Assembly (NCBI GenBank): GCA_038320885.1
Contig: JBBQER010000003.1
Coordinates: 17,047-81,046 of the forward strand
Direction of reading: 5' to 3'
DNA length: 64,000 bases
DNA from: JBBQER01 sp038320885
Lineage (GTDB): Bacteria > Actinomycetota > Acidimicrobiia > IMCC26256 > PALSA-610
Shown: positions 25,640-34,570 of the stretch, piece by piece
Layout: each line of letters begins with the position of its first letter
Numbering within the stretch: position 1 is the first letter of the stretch
Position numbers and translations under genes: made by a program
Notes under the pieces: model-generated
What the model was told of the DNA's origin: nothing
The model's input: the letters and a program-made list of their open reading frames with translations, nothing else
Database searches by the model: none

Positions 25640-27424
25640 TCATCGAGCCAGGGTGATGTGCGCGGGCGTCTGTGGTCGGCCTTCGCGGAGGTCCAATCGG
25701 AACAGTCCCGGGAACGCGCTGTCGGCTTCGAAGCCGTGGTCGGCGTAGAAGGTCGCGACCTGGCCGTTCTTGCGCGTGGCCTCGTAGTGGCCGACCAACG
25801 AGGTGACACCTCGGGCAACCGCGTCGTCGGCGATCGCGGTCAGGAATGCGGTCTCGACGCCGCGCCCCAATACCCGGCAGCTCATCAGGAAGGTGTCGAT
25901 GGTCGAGGCGTCGGCACCGTGATCGACGATCGCCACGCCGACGATTCCGTAGTCGCCGAATCGGTCGCTCACTTGAATCGCCCACACGTCATGCGCCGGC
26001 GATTGCACGAGTTGCCGGATCTGACTCTCGTCGCGACGGATCGTCGTGACGTTGAACTGATTGGTCTTGTTCGTGAGCTGCGCGACCCGGGTGACGTGAT
26101 CGTCGGAGACGCTCGAGAAGATCACTCGGAGCTCGAGCGACGCGAGGAACTGCGGGCGGTCCATCGTCTTCAGCTGCGTCCGGCGTTTCGCTTCCGACTG
26201 CATCATCTCGGTCCGCTGGCGATCTTCGCCGGAGATCCGGACGCGCCGGAAGAGGCCCGACTCGCTCAACAGGAACGGCAGCTCGGCGAGCTCTTCGGGA
26301 ACCTGCAAACAGCGGAGCTCGGGGAACGCGGCGGAGACCTCGGCGATCTCGAAAGGGCTGTCGTCGACGAACACGAGGCTGTCGACGCCGATGTTGAGCT
26401 CCGCCGCGATCGCCCGGATGCTCTCCGACTTCGGCTGCCAGTGGATCTGCCGCGTCGCGATGTCGGCGAGCGTCAGCACCATTCCTTCGTGGCGCTCGAA
26501 GACGTCGAGCACTTCGGCTTCGCTGTTCTTGGTCGCGAGGGCGAGCATGAAGCCGCGCGACTTGAGCGTTTGCAACTCGTGCTGGAACGCCTGGAACGCG
26601 CGCCCGGGGAACGTGTCACCGAGCTGCAGGCCGCCGAGTCCGTCCTCGCCGACGATGCCGCCCCAGAGTGTGTTGTCGCAGTCCAACACGATGCACTTGG
26701 GCGGCGGCGTGGTGCGGCGTACCACCACCTCCGCGATCTGCGCGCCCAGCTCGAGCCAGAAGTCGCCCCGGTACGGCTGGCGGTACATCGCCCATTTCTG
26801 CGTGTCGAACACCTGTGACTCGCCGGCGAGGCGTTGGAGCGCGTCGAGATCGACGATCTCCACGAACGGCGCCGACGCGAGGCCGTCGAGCCATGCCGAC
26901 ACCGCCTCCCGATGCAACCGGCCGACGCGCAACGACGTGACGACGTCGCGGAGATCGATACCCCAGCCGCCCGGGTGCGGTGGTGTAGACGCGCAGGTCG
27001 TCGCTTTCGACGTGGAGTCGAGGTTCGCGACCAGCGAGGCGAGCTCGGCGACACCATCAAGGATCTCGGTTCCGGCCGCGTCGTCGCCGGCGAGGTAGCG
27101 CGCGAGCGGCTGTTCGAACACGTCTTCGATGCGCCAGAGCAGCACGACGACTTCGACGTCCTCGCCGAGCATCGCCGTGGGATCGAGGCAGACCTGGTGC
27201 AGCTGGTTGTAGTCGGCGAAATGAATTTGGGGATCGGTGAATCCCGCGTCGAGCAGCAACGCGCCGGCTTGGGCTTCGACCGGCTCCGCGGTGAAGGACG
27301 CCGCGACACCAACGCTCACGTCGCCGCGGGATTCGGTTTCGCGTTGCTTGCGGTGTTGGAGCCACCGCCGTTGGTGTTCGCGCGGCGTCCGTGGTACAGA
27401 GCCTGACTCGGCGCCCACGATCAA
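25640..27424 (-). CDS. FkbH-type HAD-IIIC enzyme with C-terminal GNAT-like domain
   Basis: A 594-residue protein; the TTG at 27424 overlaps the ACP stop (TTGA), and a GTG at 27418 is an alternative. The N-terminal third (residues 1-240) is the FkbH-type lead domain. The HAD-IIIC core begins at KCIVLDCDNTLWGGI (Asp248-x-Asp250) and continues with LALATKNSEAEV and LVFVDDSPFEIAEV. The last part (about 430-594) is GNAT-like: TNKTNQFNVTT, then SCRVLGRGVETAFL. Characterised FkbH/OzmB proteins move a glyceryl group from 1,3-bisphosphoglycerate to an ACP. Here the charged ACP would feed the MBOAT, so a glyceryl-type acylation is likely but not proven. Confidence 0.85.
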   Translation of the reverse strand: MIVGAESGSVPRTPREHQRRWLQHRKQRETESRGDVSVGVAASFTAEPVEAQAGALLLDAGFTDPQIHFADYNQLHQVCLDPTAMLGEDVEVVVLLWRIEDVFEQPLARYLAGDDAAGTEILDGVAELASLVANLDSTSKATTCASTPPHPGGWGIDLRDVVTSLRVGRLHREAVSAWLDGLASAPFVEIVDLDALQRLAGESQVFDTQKWAMYRQPYRGDFWLELGAQIAEVVVRRTTPPPKCIVLDCDNTLWGGIVGEDGLGGLQLGDTFPGRAFQAFQHELQTLKSRGFMLALATKNSEAEVLDVFERHEGMVLTLADIATRQIHWQPKSESIRAIAAELNIGVDSLVFVDDSPFEIAEVSAAFPELRCLQVPEELAELPFLLSESGLFRRVRISGEDRQRTEMMQSEAKRRTQLKTMDRPQFLASLELRVIFSSVSDDHVTRVAQLTNKTNQFNVTTIRRDESQIRQLVQSPAHDVWAIQVSDRFGDYGIVGVAIVDHGADASTIDTFLMSCRVLGRGVETAFLTAIADDAVARGVTSLVGHYEATRKNGQVATFYADHGFEADSAFPGLFRLDLREGRPQTPAHITLAR

Positions 27425-27657
27425 ATTCCTGCAACGCCTTTGGCTTTGAGGACGCTGCGGGCGAGCGCGATGCTACGCATCTTCATGATGTCCCGCGTGC
27501 TGAGCGAGACGTCGAAGCTGTCCTCGATCAGCGTGACGAGATTCATGGCGGCGAGGCTGTCCCACTCCTCGACGGTGTCGGGAGAGCTCTCCTCGTTGAG
27601 GACGTCGGTGCTGAGCCCGAGCCCTTCGGCGAATATCTCGAGCAGTGGGTCCGCCAT
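27421..27657 (-). CDS. Acyl carrier protein of the FkbH-MBOAT operon
   Basis: A 78-residue acidic four-helix protein from ATG 27657. The phosphopantetheine site is EEWDSLAAMNLV with Ser34. Length and charge match discrete ACPs of secondary metabolism and DltC-like carriers rather than the housekeeping fatty-acid ACP. Its stop overlaps the FkbH start by four bases, so the two are co-translated. It is the first gene of the operon, and its leader of about 90 bases is also found upstream of the truncated smpB copy at 34.8 kb. Confidence 0.85.
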   Translation of the reverse strand: MADPLLEIFAEGLGLSTDVLNEESSPDTVEEWDSLAAMNLVTLIEDSFDVSLSTRDIMKMRSIALARSVLKAKGVAGI

Positions 27658-27750
27658 TACGGCACCTTTTCAGTTCGCGAGTTTCTTCCCACGAATCCCG
27701 CCCGGGAGGGACCGTCGAGGCGCGTTGCACCTGGTCGAATGTACCAACCG
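27653..27750 (-). repeat. Leader/promoter segment of the acp operon, repeated at 34805-34904
   Basis: On the minus strand this segment runs from GGTTGGTACATT through CCCTCCCGGGCGG, ATTCGT and ACTCGCGAACTGA to GGTGCCGT and ATGGC. The same order recurs at 34805-34904 with scattered changes, about three quarters of positions matching by eye. TACATT (TACAAT in the other copy) may be a -10 element. It forms one side of the divergent region shared with the methyltransferase starting at 27854. Confidence 0.75.
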
Positions 27751-27853
27751 GAGGCACCAATGAGCACGCTGGGGAGCGAGTCGAACGAGTTCGTCGCCCA
27801 GTTCGTCGCGACTACCGTTGCCCGATCCGAGACCCGATCTGCCGGAGGAATCG

Positions 27854-28786
27854 ATGGCCGATGAGCCCGAACCGGTCTCCCCGCTGTTCGAACCGCTGGG
27901 TGCCCTCGAGTTCGAGTCGACGGCGTGCCCGATATGCGGAGCAACCCAGGTAGACAAGCGGCTGCAGAAGACCGTGCAAGGAGTCGGGACGCATTACGGC
28001 GTCTGCACGAATTGCGGAACGCTCTACGCGAACCCCCGGTTGACGGTCGAATCCCTGCGGACGCTGTACAGCTCGCAGGAGTTCTTCGAAGGCAAGCAAG
28101 GCAATCTCAACTACTACTCCTTCCTCAGTGGTGAGGACTATCTCCGCAAGACCGCTCGCGGCCGGATCCATCGGTTCCAGAAGTACGCGCGGGGGAAGCG
28201 ATTGCTCGAGGTCGCGTCGGCAGCGGGATTCTTCCTCGCCGAGGCCGCCGCCGCGGGATTCGAGGCGGAGGGTGTCGAATTCTCGAGGCCGATGGCGAGG
28301 TACGCGTCCGAACGTTGGGGCGTGCCGGTCACGGCGGGATCGATCGAGGAAACGGAGCTCGAAGCGAACGCATATGACGTGATCGCCTCGTGGGGTGTCA
28401 TGACGATCATTCGTGATACGAAAGCGTTGATGAAGAAGTTCAACACCGCGCTGAAGCCGGGTGGAGTCTGGGCGTTCAACACCTACGACAACCGGTCGCT
28501 CTGGGGTCGGGCGTTCGGTGCTCGCTGGTACATCCTCGTCCCCAACACCAGTCAGATCCACTGCGACAAGACGTTGCGGCGTCTCCTCGACGAGGCTGGG
28601 TTCGATCTCGTCGCCCGGCGCCGGGACCGTCCCCATGCGAGTGTCGAGCGGCTGGCGTTCGTGTTGCTGTCGCATCTGAGCCATGGAGTGCGCGACAGGT
28701 TCTTCGAGCGCGTCCACTTCTTGAACCGGTTGATCGTTCCCCTCCAAGCGCCGGATGCGTTCGAATACGTCTGCGTCAAGCGGTGA
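27854..28786 (+). CDS. Class I SAM methyltransferase with N-terminal zinc ribbon (intact copy)
   Basis: A 310-residue protein starting at ATG 27854 behind GGAGGAATCG. Residues 20-55 hold two Cys pairs, ACPICGATQV and GVCTNCGTLYANP, predicted to bind zinc. The methyltransferase core begins with motif I KRLLEVASAAGFFLAEAA near residue 113 and VEFSRPMARYASERW after it. DVIASWGVMTIIRD is the motif IV region. Zinc-ribbon methyltransferases of this build often modify sugars or glycolipids. A broken copy is at 18941-19596. Its stop overlaps the start of the GT-C-like gene (GTGA), so the two form a coupled pair. Confidence 0.8.
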   Translation: MADEPEPVSPLFEPLGALEFESTACPICGATQVDKRLQKTVQGVGTHYGVCTNCGTLYANPRLTVESLRTLYSSQEFFEGKQGNLNYYSFLSGEDYLRKTARGRIHRFQKYARGKRLLEVASAAGFFLAEAAAAGFEAEGVEFSRPMARYASERWGVPVTAGSIEETELEANAYDVIASWGVMTIIRDTKALMKKFNTALKPGGVWAFNTYDNRSLWGRAFGARWYILVPNTSQIHCDKTLRRLLDEAGFDLVARRRDRPHASVERLAFVLLSHLSHGVRDRFFERVHFLNRLIVPLQAPDAFEYVCVKR

Positions 28787-30651
28787 GTGACGAATCGACG
28801 AGCCAGACGCGGGCCAGAACCGGATCGGCGATTGTCGGTGTCGCCGTACTTGGTGCCCTCCTGACGATTGGGTTCTTCCCGGAGCTCTTCTCGCGCGCCG
28901 ATGGCTACGACGACGAGGGTGCTCTCGTCGTAACCCTGCGCCAGTTCGTGAACCACGGAAGCCTCTACGACCACACGCACGGCGCGTACGGGCCCTTCTA
29001 CTACTCGTTCCTCGGCTTCATCTACAAGGTGACCGGCCAGAGCCCCACGCCTTTCAACGGACGGCTCATCGCCCTGGGTATCACCGGGTTGTCGGCCGCG
29101 TTGTTCGCGGCGACGGTCTGGAGAGTGACGCGGAGCCTGGCATTCACGCTCCTCGCGGAGCTCGTCACGTTCTGCTTGCTGGTCGGTGTCGCCGGAAATC
29201 AGCCAACGCACCCCGGCCCCTTGATCGTCCTGCTCGTCGCGGTGTTGCTCTACGGCCTCGCGGGCTACGCCCTGGACCCGCGCACGGTGTTCCTCGTGTT
29301 CATCGGAGGGGCAACCGGCGCCCTCTTGATGTGCAAGATCAATGTCGGGCTCTTCGCCGCGACCGCCGTCGTCATCGGCTTCGTCGTCGGTAACCGGCGC
29401 TATCCGAAGACGTGGAGCAAGGCGGTGGCTGCGGCGGCGTTGCTGCTGCCGTTCCTGCTGATGGCGCAGAGGCTCTACCAGCTGGAAAAGGCACAGTTCG
29501 CGCTGCTCGTGGCCCTCGGGTTGCTCCTGACCTACGTGCCGATGCACGTAGACGTCGTCACGCTTCCTAGACGCGCGCTGGCCACGATAGCGGTATCCGC
29601 GCTGGCACTGATGGTCGCGTCAGTGCTCTGGCCGCTCGCGGACGAGACGAGTCCGGGCGCGCTCGTGCGGGGAGTGCTGATCCAACCGACGGCACAAGCG
29701 GAGCACCTGACCGGGCGGGCTGCGGTCACATTCGAGTGGCTCGCGTTCCTCATCACGATCGGTGTCACGTACGCAGTTCTGCTCCGCAAAGGCGGCCGTG
29801 ACGTCCGGCAGCTCGTGAGCCCATGGCTCCTCAGCGCGGGTCTCGGCCTGGCCGGGCTCTACGTGCTCGGGCTCGCCGTACTACACGGAAACGTGGTGTT
29901 CCTTGCCTGGCTTCCGTCGATCGCGCTGGTTCCCGCCCTGGCCTTGCTCTCCGACGCACCGCCGAAGATACGGCTGGTACTGCGCTTCCTCATTCCCGTC
30001 GCGATCTTGCAGATTCTCCATGCCTATCCCGTGCCCGCCTCGCAGCGCGTGTGGGGACTCGTCGCGATCTGCATTCCCTGCGTGATCGCGATGGCGGTCG
30101 CCGCCGACCGCCTCGCACTCTGGCAGCGGGCCAAGCCCGGTGCGCGAGCCCTCATCATCGGAGCGCTGGGCCTCGTGTTCCTCCTCTTCGGCGGGACATC
30201 GCCGGTGAGCGCGTGGCACACCTACGCGGACCAGACACCGCTGCACCTCCCCGGCAGCCGGCTGGTGCGGTTGCCCAAGGCCCGGGTCGTCGAGTTGCGC
30301 CAGCTCACGGCTGCCGTGCGGAGTCGGTGCGACACGTTCTACACCGCGCCCGGCTTCGCCAGCCTCTACATCTATACCGGGCTCCCAACGCCGACCGGCC
30401 TCCTGGCCAACTGGCCGGGGGTGCTCGACGACCACGAGCAACGGGAGCTCGCGATGCAGCTCGCGACCTTGTCGAAGAGCGGCGAACGCGTGTGCATCGT
30501 TCGCGTCCTGGGCCGCCAGAAGGAGTGGCTTGCCAGCTCGTACGGAGCAGGACCGTTGGGTAGGTCCCTCGCGCACTACCAGGCGCGGATCGCCGTCGTC
30601 GGCCACTACTCGATCTCGGTCGAGGCAAAGACGCCGAAGCGCCCGTCGTAG
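28783..30651 (+). CDS. Polytopic membrane protein, GT-C glycosyltransferase-like (copy 2)
   Basis: The protein is 622 residues from GTG 28783, overlapping the preceding methyltransferase stop by four bases. It is clearly paralogous to 19593-21446 along its whole length, with blocks such as NHGSLYDHTHGAYGPFYY and ATVWRVTRSLAFTLLAE nearly identical. The acidic YDDEGALVVTLRQF in the first outer loop fits a GT-C fold. Around ten or more TM segments are followed by a soluble tail with CDTFYTAPGFASLYIY and CIVRVLGRQKEW. It probably transfers a sugar from a lipid-phosphate donor on the outer face, which is inference. Confidence 0.6.
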   Translation: MSDESTSQTRARTGSAIVGVAVLGALLTIGFFPELFSRADGYDDEGALVVTLRQFVNHGSLYDHTHGAYGPFYYSFLGFIYKVTGQSPTPFNGRLIALGITGLSAALFAATVWRVTRSLAFTLLAELVTFCLLVGVAGNQPTHPGPLIVLLVAVLLYGLAGYALDPRTVFLVFIGGATGALLMCKINVGLFAATAVVIGFVVGNRRYPKTWSKAVAAAALLLPFLLMAQRLYQLEKAQFALLVALGLLLTYVPMHVDVVTLPRRALATIAVSALALMVASVLWPLADETSPGALVRGVLIQPTAQAEHLTGRAAVTFEWLAFLITIGVTYAVLLRKGGRDVRQLVSPWLLSAGLGLAGLYVLGLAVLHGNVVFLAWLPSIALVPALALLSDAPPKIRLVLRFLIPVAILQILHAYPVPASQRVWGLVAICIPCVIAMAVAADRLALWQRAKPGARALIIGALGLVFLLFGGTSPVSAWHTYADQTPLHLPGSRLVRLPKARVVELRQLTAAVRSRCDTFYTAPGFASLYIYTGLPTPTGLLANWPGVLDDHEQRELAMQLATLSKSGERVCIVRVLGRQKEWLASSYGAGPLGRSLAHYQARIAVVGHYSISVEAKTPKRPS

Positions 30652-30660
30652 GCTTGCCCG

Positions 30661-31578
30661 GTGGCGGAAGAGCAACGCGTTGATGGCGGACCCGAGTTGG
30701 AACGTCTTGCCGGTCTCGGCTGGCCGCCGCACGCGGTGCGCAGCACCGCCGCCGGCGTTCATGTCAGTGGCGACGAAGTTGGCGTGCACTACCCCGAAGG
30801 TGGGTTGGCCGCGCTCGGTCTCGACGGTGGAAGCGGGTACTGGTTCGACCATCGAGCGCGCGAAGTCGCCGAAGCCCTCGAGGCGGCCACGGACGCCCGG
30901 TCGATCTGGGACATCGGCGCCGGTGCCGGGTCGATGTCGCTGCGTCTCTCCCGGGCCGGCTTCGACGTCGTGTCGGTCGAACCGTTGATGGAAGGCGCAG
31001 TCGCGATCGCGCAGATGCGGTGCAGCGACGTGTTCTGCAGCACGCTCGAGGGGCTTCGGCTGCCTACGCACTCCGTTCGCGTTCTCGGGTTCTTCGACGT
31101 GATCGAGCACCTTGACGATCCGCGGGCGCTGATGGAGGAAGCCCAACGGGTCTTGGAACCGAGCGGCACGATTGTCCTCACGGTTCCGGCCTTTCAATCG
31201 CTTTGGAGCAACTCCGACGTGGTCGCAGGGCACCAGCGCCGGTACAGCCGCAAAGCGCTCGACGCGTTCATGCAGTCGTGCGGACTCCGTCGCGTGACCT
31301 CGAAGTACCTCTTCGCCTCGCTCCTCCCGCCCGCGGTGGCACTGCGCACGATCCCGTACCGGCTCGGGCGGCGTCGCACCACCGAGGACGTGCTCGCGGC
31401 CAATGCGAAACGGCTCGCTCCGAACGCGCGCGTCGACGCCGTCGCCGCGCGGCTCATGCGCGTCGAGAGCGCAATCGCGCGGCGGTTTCCGCTCCCGGCC
31501 GGCTTGAGCGTGCTGGGTGTCTACACGACCGCGGACGCCCAGGGGAGCGAGCGGCCGAGGAACTCCTCGAGTCGCTGA
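30661..31578 (+). CDS. Class I SAM-dependent methyltransferase
   Basis: A 305-residue protein from GTG 30661, nine bases after the GT-C-like gene. The core has motif I SIWDIGAGAGSMSLRLSRAG near residues 81-100, VVSVEPLMEGAVAIA, then FFDVIEHLDDPRALMEEAQR and TIVLTVPAFQSLWSNSD. The following HQRRYSRKALDAFM is typical of Methyltransf_11/23-like enzymes found in glycan clusters. The C-terminus ends in a hydrophobic helix and a Ser/Arg-rich tail that overlaps by 58 bases the 3' end of the convergent sulfotransferase gene. The substrate is unknown. Confidence 0.75.
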   Translation: MAEEQRVDGGPELERLAGLGWPPHAVRSTAAGVHVSGDEVGVHYPEGGLAALGLDGGSGYWFDHRAREVAEALEAATDARSIWDIGAGAGSMSLRLSRAGFDVVSVEPLMEGAVAIAQMRCSDVFCSTLEGLRLPTHSVRVLGFFDVIEHLDDPRALMEEAQRVLEPSGTIVLTVPAFQSLWSNSDVVAGHQRRYSRKALDAFMQSCGLRRVTSKYLFASLLPPAVALRTIPYRLGRRRTTEDVLAANAKRLAPNARVDAVAARLMRVESAIARRFPLPAGLSVLGVYTTADAQGSERPRNSSSR

Positions 31579-32285
31579 GTCGGCTCTCGAAAGTACTCGC
31601 GCAACCGTTCCTCGATCTCGGTGTCCACGGGTTCGTCGGTGGTTGCCGACGCGTTGACTGCGGAGCCGACCGCGGCCGGCCGGAACCTGTCGTCGACACC
31701 GAGTCGGGCGTACAGGTCGGCGACGACGCCGGCGTCGGTCACGAGCTCTTCGAACACCAACACGTGGATGAGCTCGGGCGCGGCGTGGCGAACGAGTCGC
31801 TCGAGATATTCGATGTACCGCCCGCGGGCGAGATAGGCGAACGGCGAAACCGAGAAGCGCTCGCGATCCCATGGTCGCTTCCACGCCTCCACGCGGAGGG
31901 CCTCGGAGATCGGAAGGGCTTCCACGCCGTTCTCGGCGCTGAATCGGTAGTTCGAGATCGCCCGGTGGACCGGGTCACGGAGCACCACGATGAGCGGAGC
32001 AGCCGGCAACATGGTGGCGATTCGTCGCGCGGCAACGTCCGACTCGATGTAGCTCGTGCTCTTCTCGCCCCGCACTTGCGTTTCGGGCTCCGAGAAGAAT
32101 TCAGATTCGTAGTACTCGAGTCCGCGCGCGTATCGGTCGTCGTCGAGGAAGAACTTCGGCTCGGGTCGAAGCGGTTTTGCCATCTCGATCTGCGGATGCG
32201 CGTCGAGGAGGTCGCAGAGATACGTCGTTCCGCACCGCTGCGCGCCGACGACCACGAAGTGATCGACGGGCTTCCGATCAGGCAT
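31521..32285 (-). CDS. Sulfotransferase family protein
   Basis: A 254-residue protein from ATG 32285. The PAPS 5'-phosphosulfate loop is FVVVGAQRCGTTYLCDLL (residues 10-27) and the 3'-phosphate motif is LIVVLRDPVHRAISNYRF near residue 98. PEPKFFLDDDRYARGLEYY and GEKSTSYIES fill the substrate region. It is a carbohydrate-type, single-domain enzyme without TM, expected to sulfate a glycan or lipid-linked sugar using PAPS. Its start overlaps the end of the GT2 gene by eight bases, so GT2 and sulfotransferase are translationally coupled. Confidence 0.85.
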   Translation of the reverse strand: MPDRKPVDHFVVVGAQRCGTTYLCDLLDAHPQIEMAKPLRPEPKFFLDDDRYARGLEYYESEFFSEPETQVRGEKSTSYIESDVAARRIATMLPAAPLIVVLRDPVHRAISNYRFSAENGVEALPISEALRVEAWKRPWDRERFSVSPFAYLARGRYIEYLERLVRHAAPELIHVLVFEELVTDAGVVADLYARLGVDDRFRPAAVGSAVNASATTDEPVDTEIEERLREYFREPTQRLEEFLGRSLPWASAVV

Positions 32286-33261
32286 CCGTGCCGATCTCTT
32301 CGAGGATGTGGTACGACTCGATCTCGGTAACCTGCTTGAGCGTTCGCAGTACGTACTCGCCGAGCATGCTCAACATCAAGATGATGACCCCGTTGAGGAA
32401 CGACAACAACACGATGATCGTGGTGAAACCGGTGACCTGCGAGTCGCCGAGCAGGTGGCGGACCATGAATCCCAGCCCGACGACGAAGCTCAGGACCGAG
32501 ATCACGAATCCGATGACGGCCGAGAAGCGCAGCGGGAACAACGAGTAGCTGAACAGGATTCGCAGCACCAGGCGGCCGATGCGGATGGGGCTGTAGGTGC
32601 TCTTGCCGACGGCGCGGGGTGCATGCTCGACCTCGACGTTGCTGCGCCGGCTCGAGTAGAGCAGGGCCTGGCCGGTGATGTAAGGGTATGAGCTGCGCGA
32701 CGCGCAGATCCGGTTCACCACGTCGCGGCGCAGGATCCGGAAGTTGCTGACGACGAGGTCGGCGGGCTGGCCGAAGATCCGGCGGTTCATCACGCCGATG
32801 ACCTTGCTGCCGAGGTTCCGGTGCGGTGCCGCCTGCTTGCGGCGGAACTTGCCGAACACCGCATCGGAGCCGTTCATCGCCTCCAGGATGAGGTGGATGA
32901 TCTCCTCCGGCGGATTTTGCAGGTCGTCGTCCATGGTCACGACATAGTCGCCCTTGGCGGAACGGAGGCCGCAGAGATTTGCGTTGTGCTGGCCGTAGTT
33001 CCGGAGCAGGTTCATCGCGCGCACGTGCGGGTAGCGCTCGGCCGCGTCCCGCACCACGTCCCACGATCCGTCGGTGCTCCCGTCGTTGACCAGGATCACC
33101 TCGTACCGGAGCCGGTTCGTCTCGAAGAACGCGACCGTCCGCTCGATCGTCGTCCCGACGATGGGCTCGCTGTTGAACACGGGGATCACGACCGAGTACA
33201 GGAAACTGTGCATGTCCAGCGGCGCGGCCGCCGGCTGGGGGCGAGGGTGCGCCAAGCTCAT
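32278..33261 (-). CDS. Family 2 glycosyltransferase, DPM/ArnC-like
   Basis: The protein is 327 residues from ATG 33261 (MSLAHPRP); an upstream reading overlaps the aminotransferase and was rejected. The GT-A domain has SVVIPVFNSEPIVGTTIER, VILVNDGSTDGSW and the metal-binding TMDDDLQNPPEE. Two C-terminal hydrophobic segments (FSAVIGFVISVLSFVVGLGF and FTTIIVLLSFLNGVIILML) make it a membrane-bound polyprenyl-phosphate glycosyltransferase of the ArnC/DPM type. It would make a lipid-phosphate sugar usable by the GT-C-like proteins. It follows the DegT aminotransferase gene by 19 bases. Confidence 0.85.
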   Translation of the reverse strand: MSLAHPRPQPAAAPLDMHSFLYSVVIPVFNSEPIVGTTIERTVAFFETNRLRYEVILVNDGSTDGSWDVVRDAAERYPHVRAMNLLRNYGQHNANLCGLRSAKGDYVVTMDDDLQNPPEEIIHLILEAMNGSDAVFGKFRRKQAAPHRNLGSKVIGVMNRRIFGQPADLVVSNFRILRRDVVNRICASRSSYPYITGQALLYSSRRSNVEVEHAPRAVGKSTYSPIRIGRLVLRILFSYSLFPLRFSAVIGFVISVLSFVVGLGFMVRHLLGDSQVTGFTTIIVLLSFLNGVIILMLSMLGEYVLRTLKQVTEIESYHILEEIGTDA

Positions 33262-33280
33262 TCGACCGAACTCATTTCGA

Positions 33281-34441
33281 TCAGTCCCGGGCCCGGGTCC
33301 GACCGGCGACGAGTGCTGCGCGGAACACACCGACGACCCGCTCGGCATCGTCGTTCGAGAGATTGTTGTGGAACGGCAGCCGCAGCAACCGGCCGCTCAC
33401 GTCGTCGGTTACCGGGCACTCCGTGGGGCGAGCCGCGAACTTGGCAGCCGCGGGCGCGCTGTGGAGCGGAACGTAGTGGAACGTCGGGTGCACACCGTGC
33501 GCGCACATCGATTCGATCGTTGCATCGCGCGTCCGGCGGTCGGGGAGCAACACATAGAACATGTGGTACGCCTGATCGCGGTCACCGGGCACGACCGGGA
33601 GCTGGAACGAGAACTCCTCCGCTATGGGCTCGAGGAGGCGCCGGTAGTTCTCCGACACCGCCCGGCGCTTCCTGAGGATCACCGCTCGCTGTTCGAGCTG
33701 CCCGTAGAGGTACGCGGCCAACACCTCGCTCAGGCCGAACGAAGACCCGATGTCCTGCCACGAATACTTGTCGACCTGACCGAGCATGAACGCGCGGCGG
33801 TTCGTTCCCTTGTCGTACAGGACGTGCGCGCGCTCGGCGAACGCCGCGTCGTTGACGATGAGAGCGCCGCCCTCGCCGCAGATGAAGTTCTTGGTCTCGT
33901 GGAAGCTCAGCGTCGCGAATTTTCCGAGGCTCCCGAGCGGGCGCCCGCGGTAGGAGCCGAACAGTCCGTGCGCGTTGTCTTCGATGACTGCGATGTCGCG
34001 CCCGCCGATAGCCGCGTCGATGCCGGCCATGTCGCAGCCGACACCCGCGTAGTGCACCGGCACTACTGCGCGCACGGAGTCGTCGAGGAGCGTCTCGAGG
34101 TGGGCCGGATCGAGACCGAGTGTCTCGCGCTCGATGTCGCAGAACAGGAGCTTGGCGCCCTCGCGGGCAAAGGCGGTTGCCGTGCTCGTGAACGTGAACG
34201 ACGGCAGGATCACGGTGTCACCCGGCTGCAGGTCGAGCAACAGTGCCGACATCTCGAGTGCCGCCGTGCACGAGGTCGTCAGGAGTACGTCGGGCGCGCC
34301 GAGCCACTCGCGCAGGAGCTCGGAAACGGCCGCGGCGTACGGCCCGGAGGAGGAGGTATGCCCCGTCTCGACCGCGGTCTGGATGTAGGCCAGCTCGTTG
34401 CCTTCGAGCGACGGTTTGTTGAAACGGATCTCGTCGGTCAT
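33281..34441 (-). CDS. DegT/DnrJ/EryC1 aminotransferase, RffA/WecE-like
   Basis: A 386-residue protein from ATG 34441 (MTDEIRFNKPSLEGNELAY); the longer reading to 34555 is an overlap with smpB debris. It has TSCTAALEMSALLLDLQPG for PLP phosphate binding and IEDNAHGLFGSYRGRPLG with the ring-stacking Asp. FHETKNFICGEGGALIV carries the Schiff-base Lys. The N-terminal FNKPSLEGNELAYI matches dTDP-4-keto-6-deoxyhexose aminotransferases of the WecE/RffA group, which make dTDP-4-amino-4,6-dideoxygalactose. It supplies an aminodeoxysugar, but no dTDP-glucose pathway genes are in the window. Confidence 0.85.
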   Translation of the reverse strand: MTDEIRFNKPSLEGNELAYIQTAVETGHTSSSGPYAAAVSELLREWLGAPDVLLTTSCTAALEMSALLLDLQPGDTVILPSFTFTSTATAFAREGAKLLFCDIERETLGLDPAHLETLLDDSVRAVVPVHYAGVGCDMAGIDAAIGGRDIAVIEDNAHGLFGSYRGRPLGSLGKFATLSFHETKNFICGEGGALIVNDAAFAERAHVLYDKGTNRRAFMLGQVDKYSWQDIGSSFGLSEVLAAYLYGQLEQRAVILRKRRAVSENYRRLLEPIAEEFSFQLPVVPGDRDQAYHMFYVLLPDRRTRDATIESMCAHGVHPTFHYVPLHSAPAAAKFAARPTECPVTDDVSGRLLRLPFHNNLSNDDAERVVGVFRAALVAGRTRARD

Positions 34442-34570
34442 GCGCGCCCCCTCACGTGCCGATCCACCCGAAACGGCGCCTCCGTGAGAACCCCTCACCA
34501 TCGAGCAAGGGTAGCTGCGATCCTCCCGTCCCGAAATAGGCCCGTTGCCCTGCACGGCACGTTCCGGGCT

